From the NCBI RefSeq assembly GCF_026810445.1, contig NZ_CP113949.1:124001-188000 (forward strand): a stretch of DNA of 64,000 bases. Direction: 5' to 3'. Positions within the stretch are counted from its first letter, which is position 1. Every line of letters starts with the position of its first letter. The stretch is from Pseudomonas sp. BSw22131 (GTDB taxonomy: Bacteria; Pseudomonadota; Gammaproteobacteria; Pseudomonadales; Pseudomonadaceae). Shown piece by piece: positions 16,390 through 25,324 of this stretch. Both the position numbers and the translations under genes were made by a program. The notes under the pieces were generated by a model. That model had not been told where the DNA came from and searched no databases. It was given only the letters and a program-made list of their open reading frames with translations.

Positions 16390-17844
16390 TTAACGTGCGT
16401 CGGCGACGGGTTTGCCTGTGGCGCCAGCTTCGGTCGCAAAAACCTGCTGAGTGCCGGGCTTGGGCCAGGCCTGCAAGTCCAGGTCCAGATCCGGGAACTT
16501 GCTCGAATCGAACACCGGCGTTTTGATCCCTGCCTTACGCTGATCGTCGTAGTCGCGCAGGATACGCAGGCCGATCTTGAACAACATCGCCAGCGCAATC
16601 AGGTTGACGAACGCCAGGAGCGTCATGGTGATGTCCGCGAAGGCGAACACAGTGCCGAGGTCTTCGACAGCGCCCCACAGGATCAACGCCAACACCAGAG
16701 CACGATAGCCGATCAGCACCTTGCGGCTTTCACCGATCAGGAAGCGCAGGCTGTTTTCGCCAAGGTAGTAGTTGTAGAGGATCGAGGTGAAGACGAACAA
16801 CGACAACGCCACGCTGATGAACAGCTTGCCCCAGTCGCCGACTACCGCCGCCAGGGAGTTCTGGGTGAGTGCGATGCCGTCCCCTTCAAAGCCCGGTGTG
16901 TAGAAACCCGACAGCAAAATCAGCAGCGCAGTGCAGGTACAGATGACGAACGTGTCGAGGAATACGCTAAACGCCTGAACCACGCCCTGCGCAACCGGGT
17001 GTTCCACCTGCGCCACAGCAGCGACGTTGGGCGCGCTGCCCAGGCCCGCTTCGTTGGCGAATACGCCGCGCTTGACGCCCATCACGATAGCGCTGCCGAT
17101 CAAGCCACCGAACACAGGGTCCATGCCGAAGGCGCTGCGCACGATGGTCAGCAGCATTTCGGGAACGTGTTCGAACTGGACGGCGATGACGTAGATCGTG
17201 ACGGCGATGTAGATCAGCGTTTTGACCGGGACCAAGAGATCGGCCACGGCTGCGATGCGTTTGATGCCACCGATGAACACCAGGCCCAGCAATACGGCGA
17301 GCCCGATGCCTGCATAGGTGGGCGAGACGCCGAATGCGTCGTTCAATGAGTGGGTCACTGCATGAGATTGCAGGCCGTTGAAGGCAAAGCCGAACGTCAC
17401 CAGCAGCAACACCGCCATGACCATGCCCAACCAGCGTTTACCGAGGCCGTGCTGAATGTAATAAGAGGGGCCTCCCCGGTATTGGCCTTCGGAATCGCAC
17501 CGTTTGTACAACTGGCCGAGTGAGCATTCGAAAAAACTGCTGGCCATGCCGACCATGGCCGTTACCCACATCCAGAACACAGCGCCCGGCCCGCCCAGCG
17601 TGACGGCAATGCCGACGCCTGCGATGTTGCCGGCACCAACGCGGCCAGCGAGGCTCAACATCAGCGCCTGAAAAGAGCTCAACTGGCCCGAGCTGCTGCG
17701 CAGGCTGTCACGGAACACCGCGAACATGTGGAAGAAGTGGCGCAACTGAACGAAACGCGAGCGAATCGTGAAATATCCACCGAGCCCGACGATGAGCACG
17801 ATCAGTACTTTTCCCGAGAGGAAGTCGTTGATGACTTCAAGCAT
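16390..17844 (-). CDS. AGCS-family sodium:alanine/amino-acid symporter
   Basis: The 484-aa integral membrane protein starts at the ATG 17844, with GAGGAACATTC before it (a longer frame to 17877 lacks a site). AGCS signatures are clear: FQALMLSLAGRVGAGNIAGV, GPGAVFWMWVTAMVGM, GGPSYYIQHGLGKRW and NEAGLGSAPN. The family couples Na+ entry to uptake of small neutral amino acids. Here the neighbours (asparaginase after it, aspartase before it) suggest asparagine or a related substrate, though specificity is not readable. It is separated from aspA by a terminator and a repeat element, so it may also have its own promoter. Confidence 0.92.
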   Translation of the reverse strand: MLEVINDFLSGKVLIVLIVGLGGYFTIRSRFVQLRHFFHMFAVFRDSLRSSSGQLSSFQALMLSLAGRVGAGNIAGVGIAVTLGGPGAVFWMWVTAMVGMASSFFECSLGQLYKRCDSEGQYRGGPSYYIQHGLGKRWLGMVMAVLLLVTFGFAFNGLQSHAVTHSLNDAFGVSPTYAGIGLAVLLGLVFIGGIKRIAAVADLLVPVKTLIYIAVTIYVIAVQFEHVPEMLLTIVRSAFGMDPVFGGLIGSAIVMGVKRGVFANEAGLGSAPNVAAVAQVEHPVAQGVVQAFSVFLDTFVICTCTALLILLSGFYTPGFEGDGIALTQNSLAAVVGDWGKLFISVALSLFVFTSILYNYYLGENSLRFLIGESRKVLIGYRALVLALILWGAVEDLGTVFAFADITMTLLAFVNLIALAMLFKIGLRILRDYDDQRKAGIKTPVFDSSKFPDLDLDLQAWPKPGTQQVFATEAGATGKPVADAR

Positions 17845-17938
17845 TGAATGTTCCTCGCTTATTTTGAGGGGCCGCACTATACCGGTGCGGATGGTTGGCG
17901 TCTGTAATCGGATTGCCTGACCTTCTCAGACGCGTTGA

Positions 17939-18020
17939 TCTGCAGGCGCGAATTTATTCGCGCGGCGCTGTTACTGATTCAACCCATGACGCCGCTTCGC
18001 CAACAAGTTGGCCCCCGCAG
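17939..18020. repeat. Composite ~80-base palindromic repeat, copy 1
   Basis: Two small palindromes (GCGAATTTATTCGC and GCCAACAAGTTGGC) are joined by the segment CTGATTCAACCCATGACGCC. A close second copy lies at 35611-35694; over the last ~38 bases the two differ at a single position. The element lies in the 308-base spacer between aspA and the AGCS gene. Confidence 0.8.
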
Positions 18021-18058
18021 GGATCGTGCGGGCAGCGGAATTTCCAAGAACTCCAGGC

Positions 18059-18093
18059 AAAAAAAAGGGCCTGAAGCACTTGGCTTCCGGCCC
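18059..18093 (-). terminator. Rho-independent terminator downstream of aspA
   Basis: On the minus strand a ten-base stem with one mismatch (GGGCCGGAAG/CTTCAGGCCC) closes over a seven-base loop and is followed by eight T residues. It lies 60 bases past the aspA stop codon and would separate aspA transcripts from the symporter/asparaginase genes at least in part. Confidence 0.85.
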
Positions 18094-18152
18094 TCAAAAG
18101 GTCGAGGGGTGTCTAGACCCTCAGCCTGGTGATCGTTTGCAGCGGTGTGCGA

Positions 18153-19577
18153 TCAAGCCTTCAGGGGCACGAGTCGCGGAGCAATCATGTTTTCAGGGCG
18201 CAGGATATCAGCCAGCATTACGTCGTCGAGCAAGCCTTCCTCGCGCACCAGTTCCAGTACGCCGCGCCCTGTTTCCAGTGCGATACGGGCAATCCGGGTG
18301 GCGTTTTCGTAACCGATGTACGGGTTCAGGGCGGTGACGAGCCCAATCGAGTGCTCAACCAGTTCACGGCAACGTGCTTCGTTGGCCGTGATGCCGACGA
18401 TGCAGTGCTCGCGCAGCATGTCCATGGCGCGTTGCAGCAGGCGGATCGAGTCGAAAATCTTGTAGGCGATCAGCGGTTCCATCACGTTCAGCTGGAGCTG
18501 ACCGCCTTCTGCCGCGATGGTCAGCGCCAGATCGTTGCCCATGATCTCGAAGGCGCACATGTTCACGGCCTCGGGGATCACTGGATTGACCTTGCCCGGC
18601 ATGATCGAGCTCCCCGGCTGGCGGGCCGGCAGGTTGATCTCGTTGATGCCGGTGCGCGGACCGCTCGACAGCAAACGCAGGTCGTTGCAGATCTTCGACA
18701 GTTTCACGGCGGTGCGCTTGAGCATGCCGGAAAACAGCACGAACGCGCCCATGTCGGAAGTGGCTTCGATCAGATCGGCGGCGGGCACCAGAGGCTGACC
18801 ACTGATGGTTGCCAGACGCTGAACGGCCAGATGCTGGTAGCCCGGATCAGCATTGATGCCGGTGCCGATGGCCGTACCGCCCAGGTTCACTTCAGTCAGC
18901 AGCTCAGGCGCCATGATGCGCAGGCGGTTGAGGTCCTCGGTCAACGTGGTGGCGAACGCACGGAATTCCTGGCCCAACGTCATTGGCACCGCGTCTTGTA
19001 GCTGGGTACGGCCCATTTTCAATACGTGGCTGAATTCCTGGCCTTTGGCTGCAAAGGCCTGAATCAGGCTGTTGAGGCTGGCCAGCAGCGCGTCATGACC
19101 CAGCAGCAACCCCAGACGAATAGCCGTGGGGTAAGCGTCGTTGGTCGACTGCGCCATGTTCACGTCATTGTTGGGGTGCAGGTATTGGTATTCGCCCTTT
19201 TCATGGCCCATTGCTTCAAGTGCAATGTTGGCGATGACTTCGTTGGCGTTCATGTTGGTCGAAGTGCCTGCGCCGCCCTGAATCATGTCCACCACGAACT
19301 GGTCGTGGAAATCTCCGCGAACCAGACGCGCGCAGGCTTCGCTGATGGCGGCATGCTTGGCTGCGTTCAGGTGACCGAGTTCGTGGTTGGCATCAGCGGC
19401 GGCCTGCTTGACCATCGCCAGTCCGACGACCAGCTTGGGGTAGTGCGAAATCGGGACGCCGGAGAGGTGAAAGTTGTTCACCGCACGCAGGGTCTGGATG
19501 CCGTAATACGCGTCAGCGGGAACGTCGAGAATGCCAAGCAAGTCTTTTTCGGTGCGAAATGATGCAGCGCAGGACAT
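18153..19577 (-). CDS. aspA: Aspartate ammonia-lyase (aspartase)
   Basis: The 474-aa protein has the full length of the aspartase/fumarase superfamily and carries the signature GSSIMPGKVNPV at residues 322-333 (the mobile loop with the catalytic serine), plus GGAGTSTNMNANEVIAN, MAQSTNDAYPTA and KMGRTQLQDAVP. It converts aspartate to fumarate and ammonia. The opening RTEKDLLG...YYGIQTLRA separates aspartase from fumarase C. It is divergently transcribed from a LysR gene across 189 bases and has its own terminator downstream; the symporter and asparaginase genes continue on the same strand. Confidence 0.94.
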   Translation of the reverse strand: MSCAASFRTEKDLLGILDVPADAYYGIQTLRAVNNFHLSGVPISHYPKLVVGLAMVKQAAADANHELGHLNAAKHAAISEACARLVRGDFHDQFVVDMIQGGAGTSTNMNANEVIANIALEAMGHEKGEYQYLHPNNDVNMAQSTNDAYPTAIRLGLLLGHDALLASLNSLIQAFAAKGQEFSHVLKMGRTQLQDAVPMTLGQEFRAFATTLTEDLNRLRIMAPELLTEVNLGGTAIGTGINADPGYQHLAVQRLATISGQPLVPAADLIEATSDMGAFVLFSGMLKRTAVKLSKICNDLRLLSSGPRTGINEINLPARQPGSSIMPGKVNPVIPEAVNMCAFEIMGNDLALTIAAEGGQLQLNVMEPLIAYKIFDSIRLLQRAMDMLREHCIVGITANEARCRELVEHSIGLVTALNPYIGYENATRIARIALETGRGVLELVREEGLLDDVMLADILRPENMIAPRLVPLKA

Positions 19578-19766
19578 GATAGAGAAAGTCTCAAAGAGGG
19601 CACGGGCTAAGCCGGAACGCCTTGAATACTAGGCCTGTAGGCTATTGTGGACCAATGCTGTTAAGCGCTGGCCTATGCACAAACGGCATAATGCGGATGT
19701 GACGTTCGGTTTGTGACGAGCGTATGAATGGATCAAGGATCTGAAAGCGACCTGTGAGAAGACACC

Positions 19767-20669
19767 ATGAATCTTGAAAGCAAATGGCTGGAGGACTTCA
19801 GCGCTTTGGCCGCTACGCGCAGCTTTTCTCAAGCGGCTGAGCGCCGATTCGTGACGCAGCCGGCGTTCAGTCGACGCATTCGCAGCCTTGAGGCGGCATT
19901 GGGCCTGACGCTGGTCAATCGCTCGCGAACCCCTATAGAGCTGACCGCCGCGGGCCAATTGTTTCTGGTGACGGCCCGTACGGTGGTCGAGCAGCTCGGT
20001 GAAGTCCTGCGACATCTGCACCACCTGGAAGGCGGGCAGGGTGAAGTGATGCAGATAGCGGCGGCGCATTCGCTGGCGTTGAGCTTCTTCCCTCGCTGGA
20101 TCGCCCAATTGCGTAACGAAGGTCTGAACATCGCCACACGTCTTGTCGCCACCAACGTCGGTGATGCTGTGCACGCGTTGCGCGAAGGCGGATGCGACCT
20201 GATGCTGGCGTTCTATGACCCCGATGCCGCGCTGCAAATGGACGCCGAGATATTCCCGTCGCTGCATCTGGGCATGACGGAAATGCTACCGGTGTGCTCG
20301 ACCGATGCAGACGGCAAGCCGTTGTTCGATCTGGAAGGCGAACACAGCGTGCCATTGCTGGCCTACAGCGCCGGTGCGTTCCTCGGTCGCTCGGTGAATC
20401 TGCTCCTGCGCCAGCGTAGTTTGCGCTTCACCACGGTGTACGAAACGGCGATGGCCGACAGCCTCAAGGGCATGGCGCTGCAAGGCCTGGGTATCGCGTG
20501 GGTCCCACGGCTGAGCGTGGTCGCCGAGCTTGAGCGTGGTGAACTGGTGATCTGTGGCGGGGCAAACTGGCAGGTGCCGCTGGAGATTCGTCTGTACCGC
20601 TGCGCGCTGGTGCGCAAAGCCAACGTGCGATTGCTGTGGAGAAAGCTGGAAAATCCAGCGGCCCAATAG
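19767..20669 (+). CDS. LysR-family transcriptional regulator, probable regulator of aspA
   Basis: The 300-aa protein has a winged helix at residues ~5-62 (LEDFSALAATRSFSQAAERR, then FVTQPAFSRRIRSLEAALG) and a periplasmic-binding-protein-like effector domain to the end. It is divergent from aspA, the classic arrangement for a LysR protein that activates the neighbouring gene and represses itself; the shared 189-base region would carry its site. The effector could be aspartate, asparagine or fumarate. That assignment rests on position only. Confidence 0.9.
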   Translation: MNLESKWLEDFSALAATRSFSQAAERRFVTQPAFSRRIRSLEAALGLTLVNRSRTPIELTAAGQLFLVTARTVVEQLGEVLRHLHHLEGGQGEVMQIAAAHSLALSFFPRWIAQLRNEGLNIATRLVATNVGDAVHALREGGCDLMLAFYDPDAALQMDAEIFPSLHLGMTEMLPVCSTDADGKPLFDLEGEHSVPLLAYSAGAFLGRSVNLLLRQRSLRFTTVYETAMADSLKGMALQGLGIAWVPRLSVVAELERGELVICGGANWQVPLEIRLYRCALVRKANVRLLWRKLENPAAQ

Positions 20670-20835
20670 GCTTTAACTTGTTTTCCTACCGCATGTAATC
20701 GCCAGCGCCTACGCGTTGCGCTGTCTGGTGGGGGATGAATTCAAATAAGTCCGTCTATAAGTTTGGTGCTGAGGATCGTATTCCTCACATCACGCCCGTC
20801 ATGAAGACAGGCCCTTACTTCTATAAGGATTTAGA

Positions 20836-21399
20836 ATGCCAACTGCCAGACAGCCCATTAGCTTGTATGTTTTCTATCACGATGACGTCGATGCAGCGAC
20901 GCAGCGGGTCGTTCCCAGAAACTACCTCAAAGACTGTATTCAAGAGCTGACGAAAGTCACCGGTCGTGAGTTCATCATCCAGTACCTACGTTCTGTTCCC
21001 GGCATGACGGACATGAATTACAAAGGCTACGAAAGACAGATAATTGCCGACTGGGATAAGAAAGTGCGCCTCTACGCCAGTCAGCAGAATCTTTCGCTGG
21101 AAAAAACAGACAGGTACATGCTGGTCACCCAGGATAAATTGAACGAAAACATCGTGGGTGTTGCGTACCAAGGCAAAAATAGCCTGATTGCCTCGCTGTT
21201 TACTTATCAGGCGATTGGTCATGAACTCGGGCACAGTTTTGGCGCCGAGCATGAGGACGCAGAGTTGCAACACAATGCCTTCGGCGGCGTGTGTGAAACG
21301 TTCGTGTATCCCAATCGAGATACCAGCCGCGGGAATTGCTATTCCTACAGCGTAAAGAATCGCCAGCGGATCGTTGATTTTCTAGGCACCGAGGCCTGA
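20836..21399 (+). CDS. Small metzincin-like zinc metalloprotease domain protein
   Basis: The 187-aa protein begins after AAGGA with six or seven bases of spacing. The zinc motif is explicit: GHELGHSFGAEHEDAE, that is HExxHxxGxxH with His129, Glu130, His133, Gly136 and His139. The second family segment reads GGVCETFVYP then NCYSYS; metzincins carry a methionine (Met-turn) here, and this protein has Val, with no Met anywhere after His139. There is no signal peptide, so it is either cytoplasmic or exported by an unseen route. Base composition is lower in G+C than aspA or purE. It has no obvious partner gene. Confidence 0.75.
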   Translation: MPTARQPISLYVFYHDDVDAATQRVVPRNYLKDCIQELTKVTGREFIIQYLRSVPGMTDMNYKGYERQIIADWDKKVRLYASQQNLSLEKTDRYMLVTQDKLNENIVGVAYQGKNSLIASLFTYQAIGHELGHSFGAEHEDAELQHNAFGGVCETFVYPNRDTSRGNCYSYSVKNRQRIVDFLGTEA

Positions 21400-21509
21400 T
21401 TCGGTCCCTCGTTTGTAGATGACGCAAGCCTTGCGGGGCAATCACAACACGGGACGAATCCCGACTAACGGGTGGTCGCCAAAAGGGCTGCTTTCCCGGC
21501 GCATTGCGC

Positions 21510-21598
21510 TATACTGCGCGGCCTTTGGCCGGTTGCACCGGTCATAATTCGTACGACAAGCCACGCCGGTATTCCCCGCGTGGCTTGTTGTTTTTAGA
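21510..21598 (+). promoter_or_regulatory. purE promoter and leader with intrinsic terminator before the gene
   Basis: A -10-like TATACT lies at 21510-21515 (no good -35). A perfect 11-base stem (ACAAGCCACGC with GCGTGGCTTGT, 21556-21588) is followed by TGTTTTT, ending 35 bases before the purE ATG. Two small GC-rich hairpins (GGCC/GGCC and CCGGT/ACCGG) precede it. If transcription starts near 21522, the terminator lies inside the leader, which would fit attenuation. Alternatively it terminates the upstream gene's transcript. Confidence 0.55.
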
Positions 21599-21632
21599 CG
21601 CGCCTGCGGGCGCCCGATGAAGAGGCACGACG

Positions 21633-22124
21633 ATGAGCGCACTGGTTGGCGTGATCATGGGCTCCAAGTCCGATTGGTCTACCCTTAGCCACACCGCCGA
21701 TATGCTTGAAAAGCTCGGCATTCCGTACGAACTCAAAGTGGTATCGGCTCACCGCACCCCTGACTTGCTGTTCCAGTACGCCGAAGAGGCCGAAGGCCGT
21801 GGGATCGAAGTGATCATCGCCGGTGCCGGTGGTGCAGCGCACTTGCCAGGAATGTGCGCTGCCAAGACCCACCTCCCTGTTCTTGGCGTTCCGGTGCAGT
21901 CATCGATGCTGTCGGGCGTCGACTCCTTGCTGTCGATCGTGCAGATGCCAGCTGGCATTCCTGTCGCGACGTTGGCCATCGGCAAAGCAGGCGCGATCAA
22001 TGCGGCGCTGCTGTCGGCCAGCATCCTTGGTGCCAAGCACCCGCAATTCCACACGGCGCTGAAGAAATTCCGCGCTGAACAGACAGACAGCGTTCTGGAC
22101 AATCCAGACCCGCGCCAGGCCTGA
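21633..22124 (+). CDS. purE: N5-carboxyaminoimidazole ribonucleotide mutase
   Basis: The 163-aa protein shows the class I PurE pattern: [13 protein letters not shown] at the N-terminus, [15 protein letters not shown], the glycine-rich [14 protein letters not shown], and [20 protein letters not shown]. It moves the carboxylate of N5-CAIR to give CAIR in purine synthesis, following PurK. AGAGG lies before the ATG. The purK gene starts seven bases after the stop codon. Confidence 0.96.
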   Translation: MSALVGVIMGSKSDWSTLSHTADMLEKLGIPYELKVVSAHRTPDLLFQYAEEAEGRGIEVIIAGAGGAAHLPGMCAAKTHLPVLGVPVQSSMLSGVDSLLSIVQMPAGIPVATLAIGKAGAINAALLSASILGAKHPQFHTALKKFRAEQTDSVLDNPDPRQA

Positions 22125-22131
22125 GGTTTTC

Positions 22132-23214
22132 ATGAAGATCGGTGTAATCGGTGGCGGCCAGTTGGGTCGCATGTTGGCTCTTGCGGGTACGCCGCTGGGT
22201 ATGAACTTCGCCTTTCTCGACCCTGCGCCGGACGCCTGCGCGGCCGCCCTGGGCGAGCATTTGCGTGCCGATTACGGCGATCAGGATCACTTGCGTCAGC
22301 TGGCTGATGAAGTGGACCTGGTGACTTTCGAATTTGAAAGCGTACCTGCCGAAACTGTGGCGTTCCTGTCGCAGTTCGTGCCGGTCTATCCAAGCGCCGA
22401 AGCCCTTCGCATCGCACGTGATCGCTGGTTCGAGAAAAGCATGTTCAAGGACCTGGGTATCCCGACACCCGAGTTCGCCGACATTCAATCCCAAGGGGAT
22501 CTCGATGCAGCCTTGGCCAGCATCGGCCTGCCAGCGGTGCTGAAAACCCGCACGTTGGGTTACGACGGTAAAGGTCAGAAGGTTCTGCGCACTGCACAGG
22601 ATGTCGTCGGTACATTCGCTGAGCTGGGCAGCGTCCCGTGCCTGCTGGAAGGCTTCGTACCGTTCAGCGGTGAAGTGTCGCTGATCGCCGTGCGTGGCCG
22701 TGACGGCGAAACACGTTTCTACCCGCTAGTGCACAACACCCATGACAGCGGGATCCTGCGCCTGTCCATCGCCAGCACCGACCACCCGCTGCAAGCGCTG
22801 GCTGAGGATTACTCTGGCCGCGTGCTCAAGCAGCTGGATTACGTGGGCGTGATGGCCTTCGAGTTCTTTGAAGTCGATGGCGGGCTGAAGGCCAACGAAA
22901 TCGCTCCGCGCGTGCACAACTCCGGGCACTGGACCACAGAAGGCGCTGAGTGCAGTCAGTTCGAAAACCATCTGCGTGCCGTTGCCGGATTGCCACTGGG
23001 TTCAACTGCCAAGGTCGGTGAGAGCGCGATGCTCAACTTTATTGGCGAAGTGCCTGCTGTGGATAAGGTTATCGCCATCGACGATTGCCATCTGCATCAC
23101 TATGGCAAGGCCTTCAAGGTCGGCCGCAAAGTCGGGCACGCCACGGTACGCAGTCACGACCGCGCCACGCTTGAACGTCAGGTAAAGCGCGTCGAGGCAT
23201 TGATCAAGCCTTGA
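22132..23214 (+). CDS. purK: N5-carboxyaminoimidazole ribonucleotide synthase (ATP-grasp)
   Basis: The 360-aa protein opens with IGVIGGGQLGRMLALAG and contains the ATP-grasp blocks LPAVLKTRTLGYDGKGQ, PCLLEGFVPFSGEVSLIAVR, and NEIAPRVHNSGHWT, all diagnostic of PurK. It makes N5-CAIR from AIR, ATP and bicarbonate, the substrate of PurE. Length and order match the standard gammaproteobacterial purEK operon. An isolated perfect DnaA box (TGTGGATAA, minus strand) lies within the gene at 23058-23066, but it stands alone. Confidence 0.96.
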   Translation: MKIGVIGGGQLGRMLALAGTPLGMNFAFLDPAPDACAAALGEHLRADYGDQDHLRQLADEVDLVTFEFESVPAETVAFLSQFVPVYPSAEALRIARDRWFEKSMFKDLGIPTPEFADIQSQGDLDAALASIGLPAVLKTRTLGYDGKGQKVLRTAQDVVGTFAELGSVPCLLEGFVPFSGEVSLIAVRGRDGETRFYPLVHNTHDSGILRLSIASTDHPLQALAEDYSGRVLKQLDYVGVMAFEFFEVDGGLKANEIAPRVHNSGHWTTEGAECSQFENHLRAVAGLPLGSTAKVGESAMLNFIGEVPAVDKVIAIDDCHLHHYGKAFKVGRKVGHATVRSHDRATLERQVKRVEALIKP

Positions 23215-23329
23215 TCGGCCAATGCGGGCGGCGCTTTCGATTGAACCAATGCGCCACCGCACATCTCTCATAGCGTGATGCCAATACCGGTGTAGGCTTT
23301 GGCGTATTCATTCTAAAGAGGGAAATGGC

Positions 23330-23575
23330 ATGGGAATCATCGGAACCATCTTCATCGGCTTGATCGTTGGCCTGTTGGCTCGTTTCCTGAAGCCGGGTGA
23401 CGACAGCATGGGCTGGATCATGACGATTCTGCTCGGTATCGCCGGCTCGCTGGCTGCGACCTACGGCGGCCAGGCGCTGGGCATCTACCGTGCTGGCGAG
23501 GGCGCTGGTTTCCTTGGCGCATTGGTCGGCGCGATCATCTTGCTGGTCATCTACGGCATGATCAAAAAGAAGTAA
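23330..23575 (+). CDS. GlsB/YeaQ/YmgE family stress-response membrane protein
   Basis: This small 81-aa protein is almost entirely three membrane helices with the typical GLIVGLLARFLKPGDDSMGW and GALVGAIILLVIYGMIKKK segments. Members of this (transglycosylase-associated) family are induced by stress in enterobacteria; their activity is unknown. AAAGAGGGAAA precedes the ATG. A strong hairpin follows the gene. Confidence 0.9.
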   Translation: MGIIGTIFIGLIVGLLARFLKPGDDSMGWIMTILLGIAGSLAATYGGQALGIYRAGEGAGFLGALVGAIILLVIYGMIKKK

Positions 23576-23586
23576 ATCTCTGACTG

Positions 23587-23615
23587 GCCCTCTGCGCTAT
23601 TGCAGCGCGGAGGGC
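23587..23615 (+). other. Strong hairpin after the GlsB-like gene
   Basis: A twelve-base stem (GCCCTCTGCGCT with AGCGCGGAGGGC, one G-T pair) over a five-base loop lies 12 bases after the stop codon. There is no T tract, so it may protect the 3' end or act as a poor terminator. Confidence 0.6.
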
Positions 23616-23655
23616 TAGAATGCCCGGCAATCAATTCCCCTTCGCCGAGCCTCCA

Positions 23656-24192
23656 ATGCGTCGTCTCCTCTTCATCTCCCTGTTGCTGGTCTCCGGCCTT
23701 GCACACTCCGCTGAAATCCCTGAAACCGATTGGCTTGACCTCATGCCCAAGTCGGATCAGAAAGCCCTCGAAGCCATGCCTGATATCGATCACAACTCCC
23801 CGGAAGCGCAGGGGACGTTCGACAGCAAGGGCGGTTTGAAGCAAAGCAAGGGTTTGCCCGCCGTGATGTACTCAACCAAAACCGTGCCCGCCATGAACGG
23901 CAAGAACATCCGTTTGGGCGGCTATCCGGTGCCGCTTGAAACCGACGCCAAGGGCAGAAGCACGCTGTTCTTTCTGGTGCCTTACCCTGGCGCCTGCATC
24001 CACGTTCCGCCACCGCCGCCCAATCAGCTGGTGCTGGTGCGCTACCCGAAAGGTTTGAAAATCGACGACATCTACACGCCGCTTTGGGTGATCGGGCCGT
24101 TGAAGATCGAAACGGTCAACAACGACCTTGCGGATGCGGCTTACGCGCTGGACGCGTCCAAAGTGCGCGTAGTGACTGAAGCGGATCTTTGA
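23656..24192 (+). CDS. DUF3299-like exported protein
   Basis: The 178-aa protein (start at the ATG opening MRRLLFISLLLVSGLAHSAE) has a signal peptide cleaved near residue 17-18. The mature part carries the conserved DUF3299 features: IRLGGYPVPLE, LFFLVPYPGACIHVPPPPPN and LWVIGPLKIETV. The family is periplasmic and of unknown function; the Cys and PPPPN motif are its best-conserved part. The gene stands alone, followed by a REP pair. Confidence 0.85.
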   Translation: MRRLLFISLLLVSGLAHSAEIPETDWLDLMPKSDQKALEAMPDIDHNSPEAQGTFDSKGGLKQSKGLPAVMYSTKTVPAMNGKNIRLGGYPVPLETDAKGRSTLFFLVPYPGACIHVPPPPPNQLVLVRYPKGLKIDDIYTPLWVIGPLKIETVNNDLADAAYALDASKVRVVTEADL

Positions 24193-24200
24193 AATATATC

Positions 24201-24290
24201 TGTAGGCGCGAATTTATTCGCGAAGCTTGTGTGCAGACGCTAGAAATGTGGCGGCTCTACGACGTCTCGCGAATGAATTCGCTCCTACAG
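24201..24290. repeat. Inverted REP pair
   Basis: TGTAGGCGCGAATTTATTCG (24201-24220) and CGCGAATGAATTCGCTCCTA (starting 24268) are in inverted orientation around a 45-base centre, between converging genes. The first half is the same palindrome seen at 17942 and 35715. Confidence 0.75.
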
Positions 24291-24299
24291 GGAGGCTCG

Positions 24300-25223
24300 T
24301 CACGCTATAGCGATGGGCTCTGCCCAGACACTCACGCTCATCACATGCATCTCATTCGGCGCAATCGTCACGATGTCGCGCAAGACATTGGCCGTTTCGA
24401 CGCAAACCATCCCCTGCCAGCCATCCGGCTGCATATCGGAAAAGGTTTTGGTCTTGTCGATCCACGGGTTCCAGAGCACCGCAGAATTTGAGCCTAACGT
24501 CTGAATATGGATTTTGCGATTCCACGCAGGGTCGACAATGGATAGCAACTCAGGGGTGTCCTGATAGATGCGGTCAGTCTCGGCGCTGAACGTGAGGTCC
24601 CCGGATTGCACCTGTTCGTCGTTCCAGCTCACCAGCGTGTTCAGGTATTTCACACCGTCCAGGCCTTCAACGCTGATCTGATGCACATCGCTCACCGCAA
24701 AATAGCTGTGCAGCGCCTGGCTCAGCGTCACCGGCTCATTGCCCGCATTGAAACTCACGAGACTGACGTTTAACGCGTCATCCAGGCGAATGTGCAGCTT
24801 CAAGCCCACTTTGTGTGGCCAGCCGGGCAACTGTCCCTCAGCCAGTGGCTGGATGAATTCGATGATCAGCGCGTTCCCGTCTTCGCCCATGCCCATCAAC
24901 TCCCAGTCGATGGCACGGACCTCGCCGTGCGCGTTGGCAGGCTCGGTGCTTTGGCGCATGGCCTGAACGCTTTGCGGGTTGCGCTGGAAATTACCGAACC
25001 ACGGCCAGCACACGGGCATGCCGCCACGGATTGGCTTGCCCTTCTTGAACATGGCGCCGGGGTTGGACCAGATGAGCGGCTGCTGACCATCAATCTGGTA
25101 GCTGATGATGTGTGCCCCTTGCTGGGCGATCACCAGCTCGGCATGGCCGTGGCGGATGCGCCAGCAGTTGAGCTCATCGAGCACGATGGATTCGACATGT
25201 GTCGCAGGCGTTTGCGGCGTAGG
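24300..25223 (-). CDS. D-hexose-6-phosphate mutarotase (YeaD-like)
   Basis: The 307-aa protein (ATG at 25223; a longer frame begins only at TTG 25268) contains the aldose-1-epimerase fold motifs of the YeaD group: QQGAHIISYQIDGQQPLIW, PIRGGMPVCWPWFGN, AHGEVRAIDWELM, HSYFAVSD and VLWNPW. It would interconvert anomers of glucose-6-phosphate. Length and motif spacing match YeaD. No sugar genes lie beside it. Confidence 0.9.
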   Translation of the reverse strand, partial: PTPQTPATHVESIVLDELNCWRIRHGHAELVIAQQGAHIISYQIDGQQPLIWSNPGAMFKKGKPIRGGMPVCWPWFGNFQRNPQSVQAMRQSTEPANAHGEVRAIDWELMGMGEDGNALIIEFIQPLAEGQLPGWPHKVGLKLHIRLDDALNVSLVSFNAGNEPVTLSQALHSYFAVSDVHQISVEGLDGVKYLNTLVSWNDEQVQSGDLTFSAETDRIYQDTPELLSIVDPAWNRKIHIQTLGSNSAVLWNPWIDKTKTFSDMQPDGWQGMVCVETANVLRDIVTIAPNEMHVMSVSVWAEPIAIA

Positions 25224-25324
25224 CATAAGGTTCTCACTCAAGGCAGTGACTGAATCAGACTCCGCCAAGCTTGATCAGTTTGCCGCGCAATGCCAAGCGC
25301 CAAGAAGCCACCTATCGCGACGTG

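Noticed and set aside
20735..20950. Small open frame before the metzincin gene
   Set aside because: It overlaps the metzincin start in another frame, has no ribosome site, and its predicted protein has no features.
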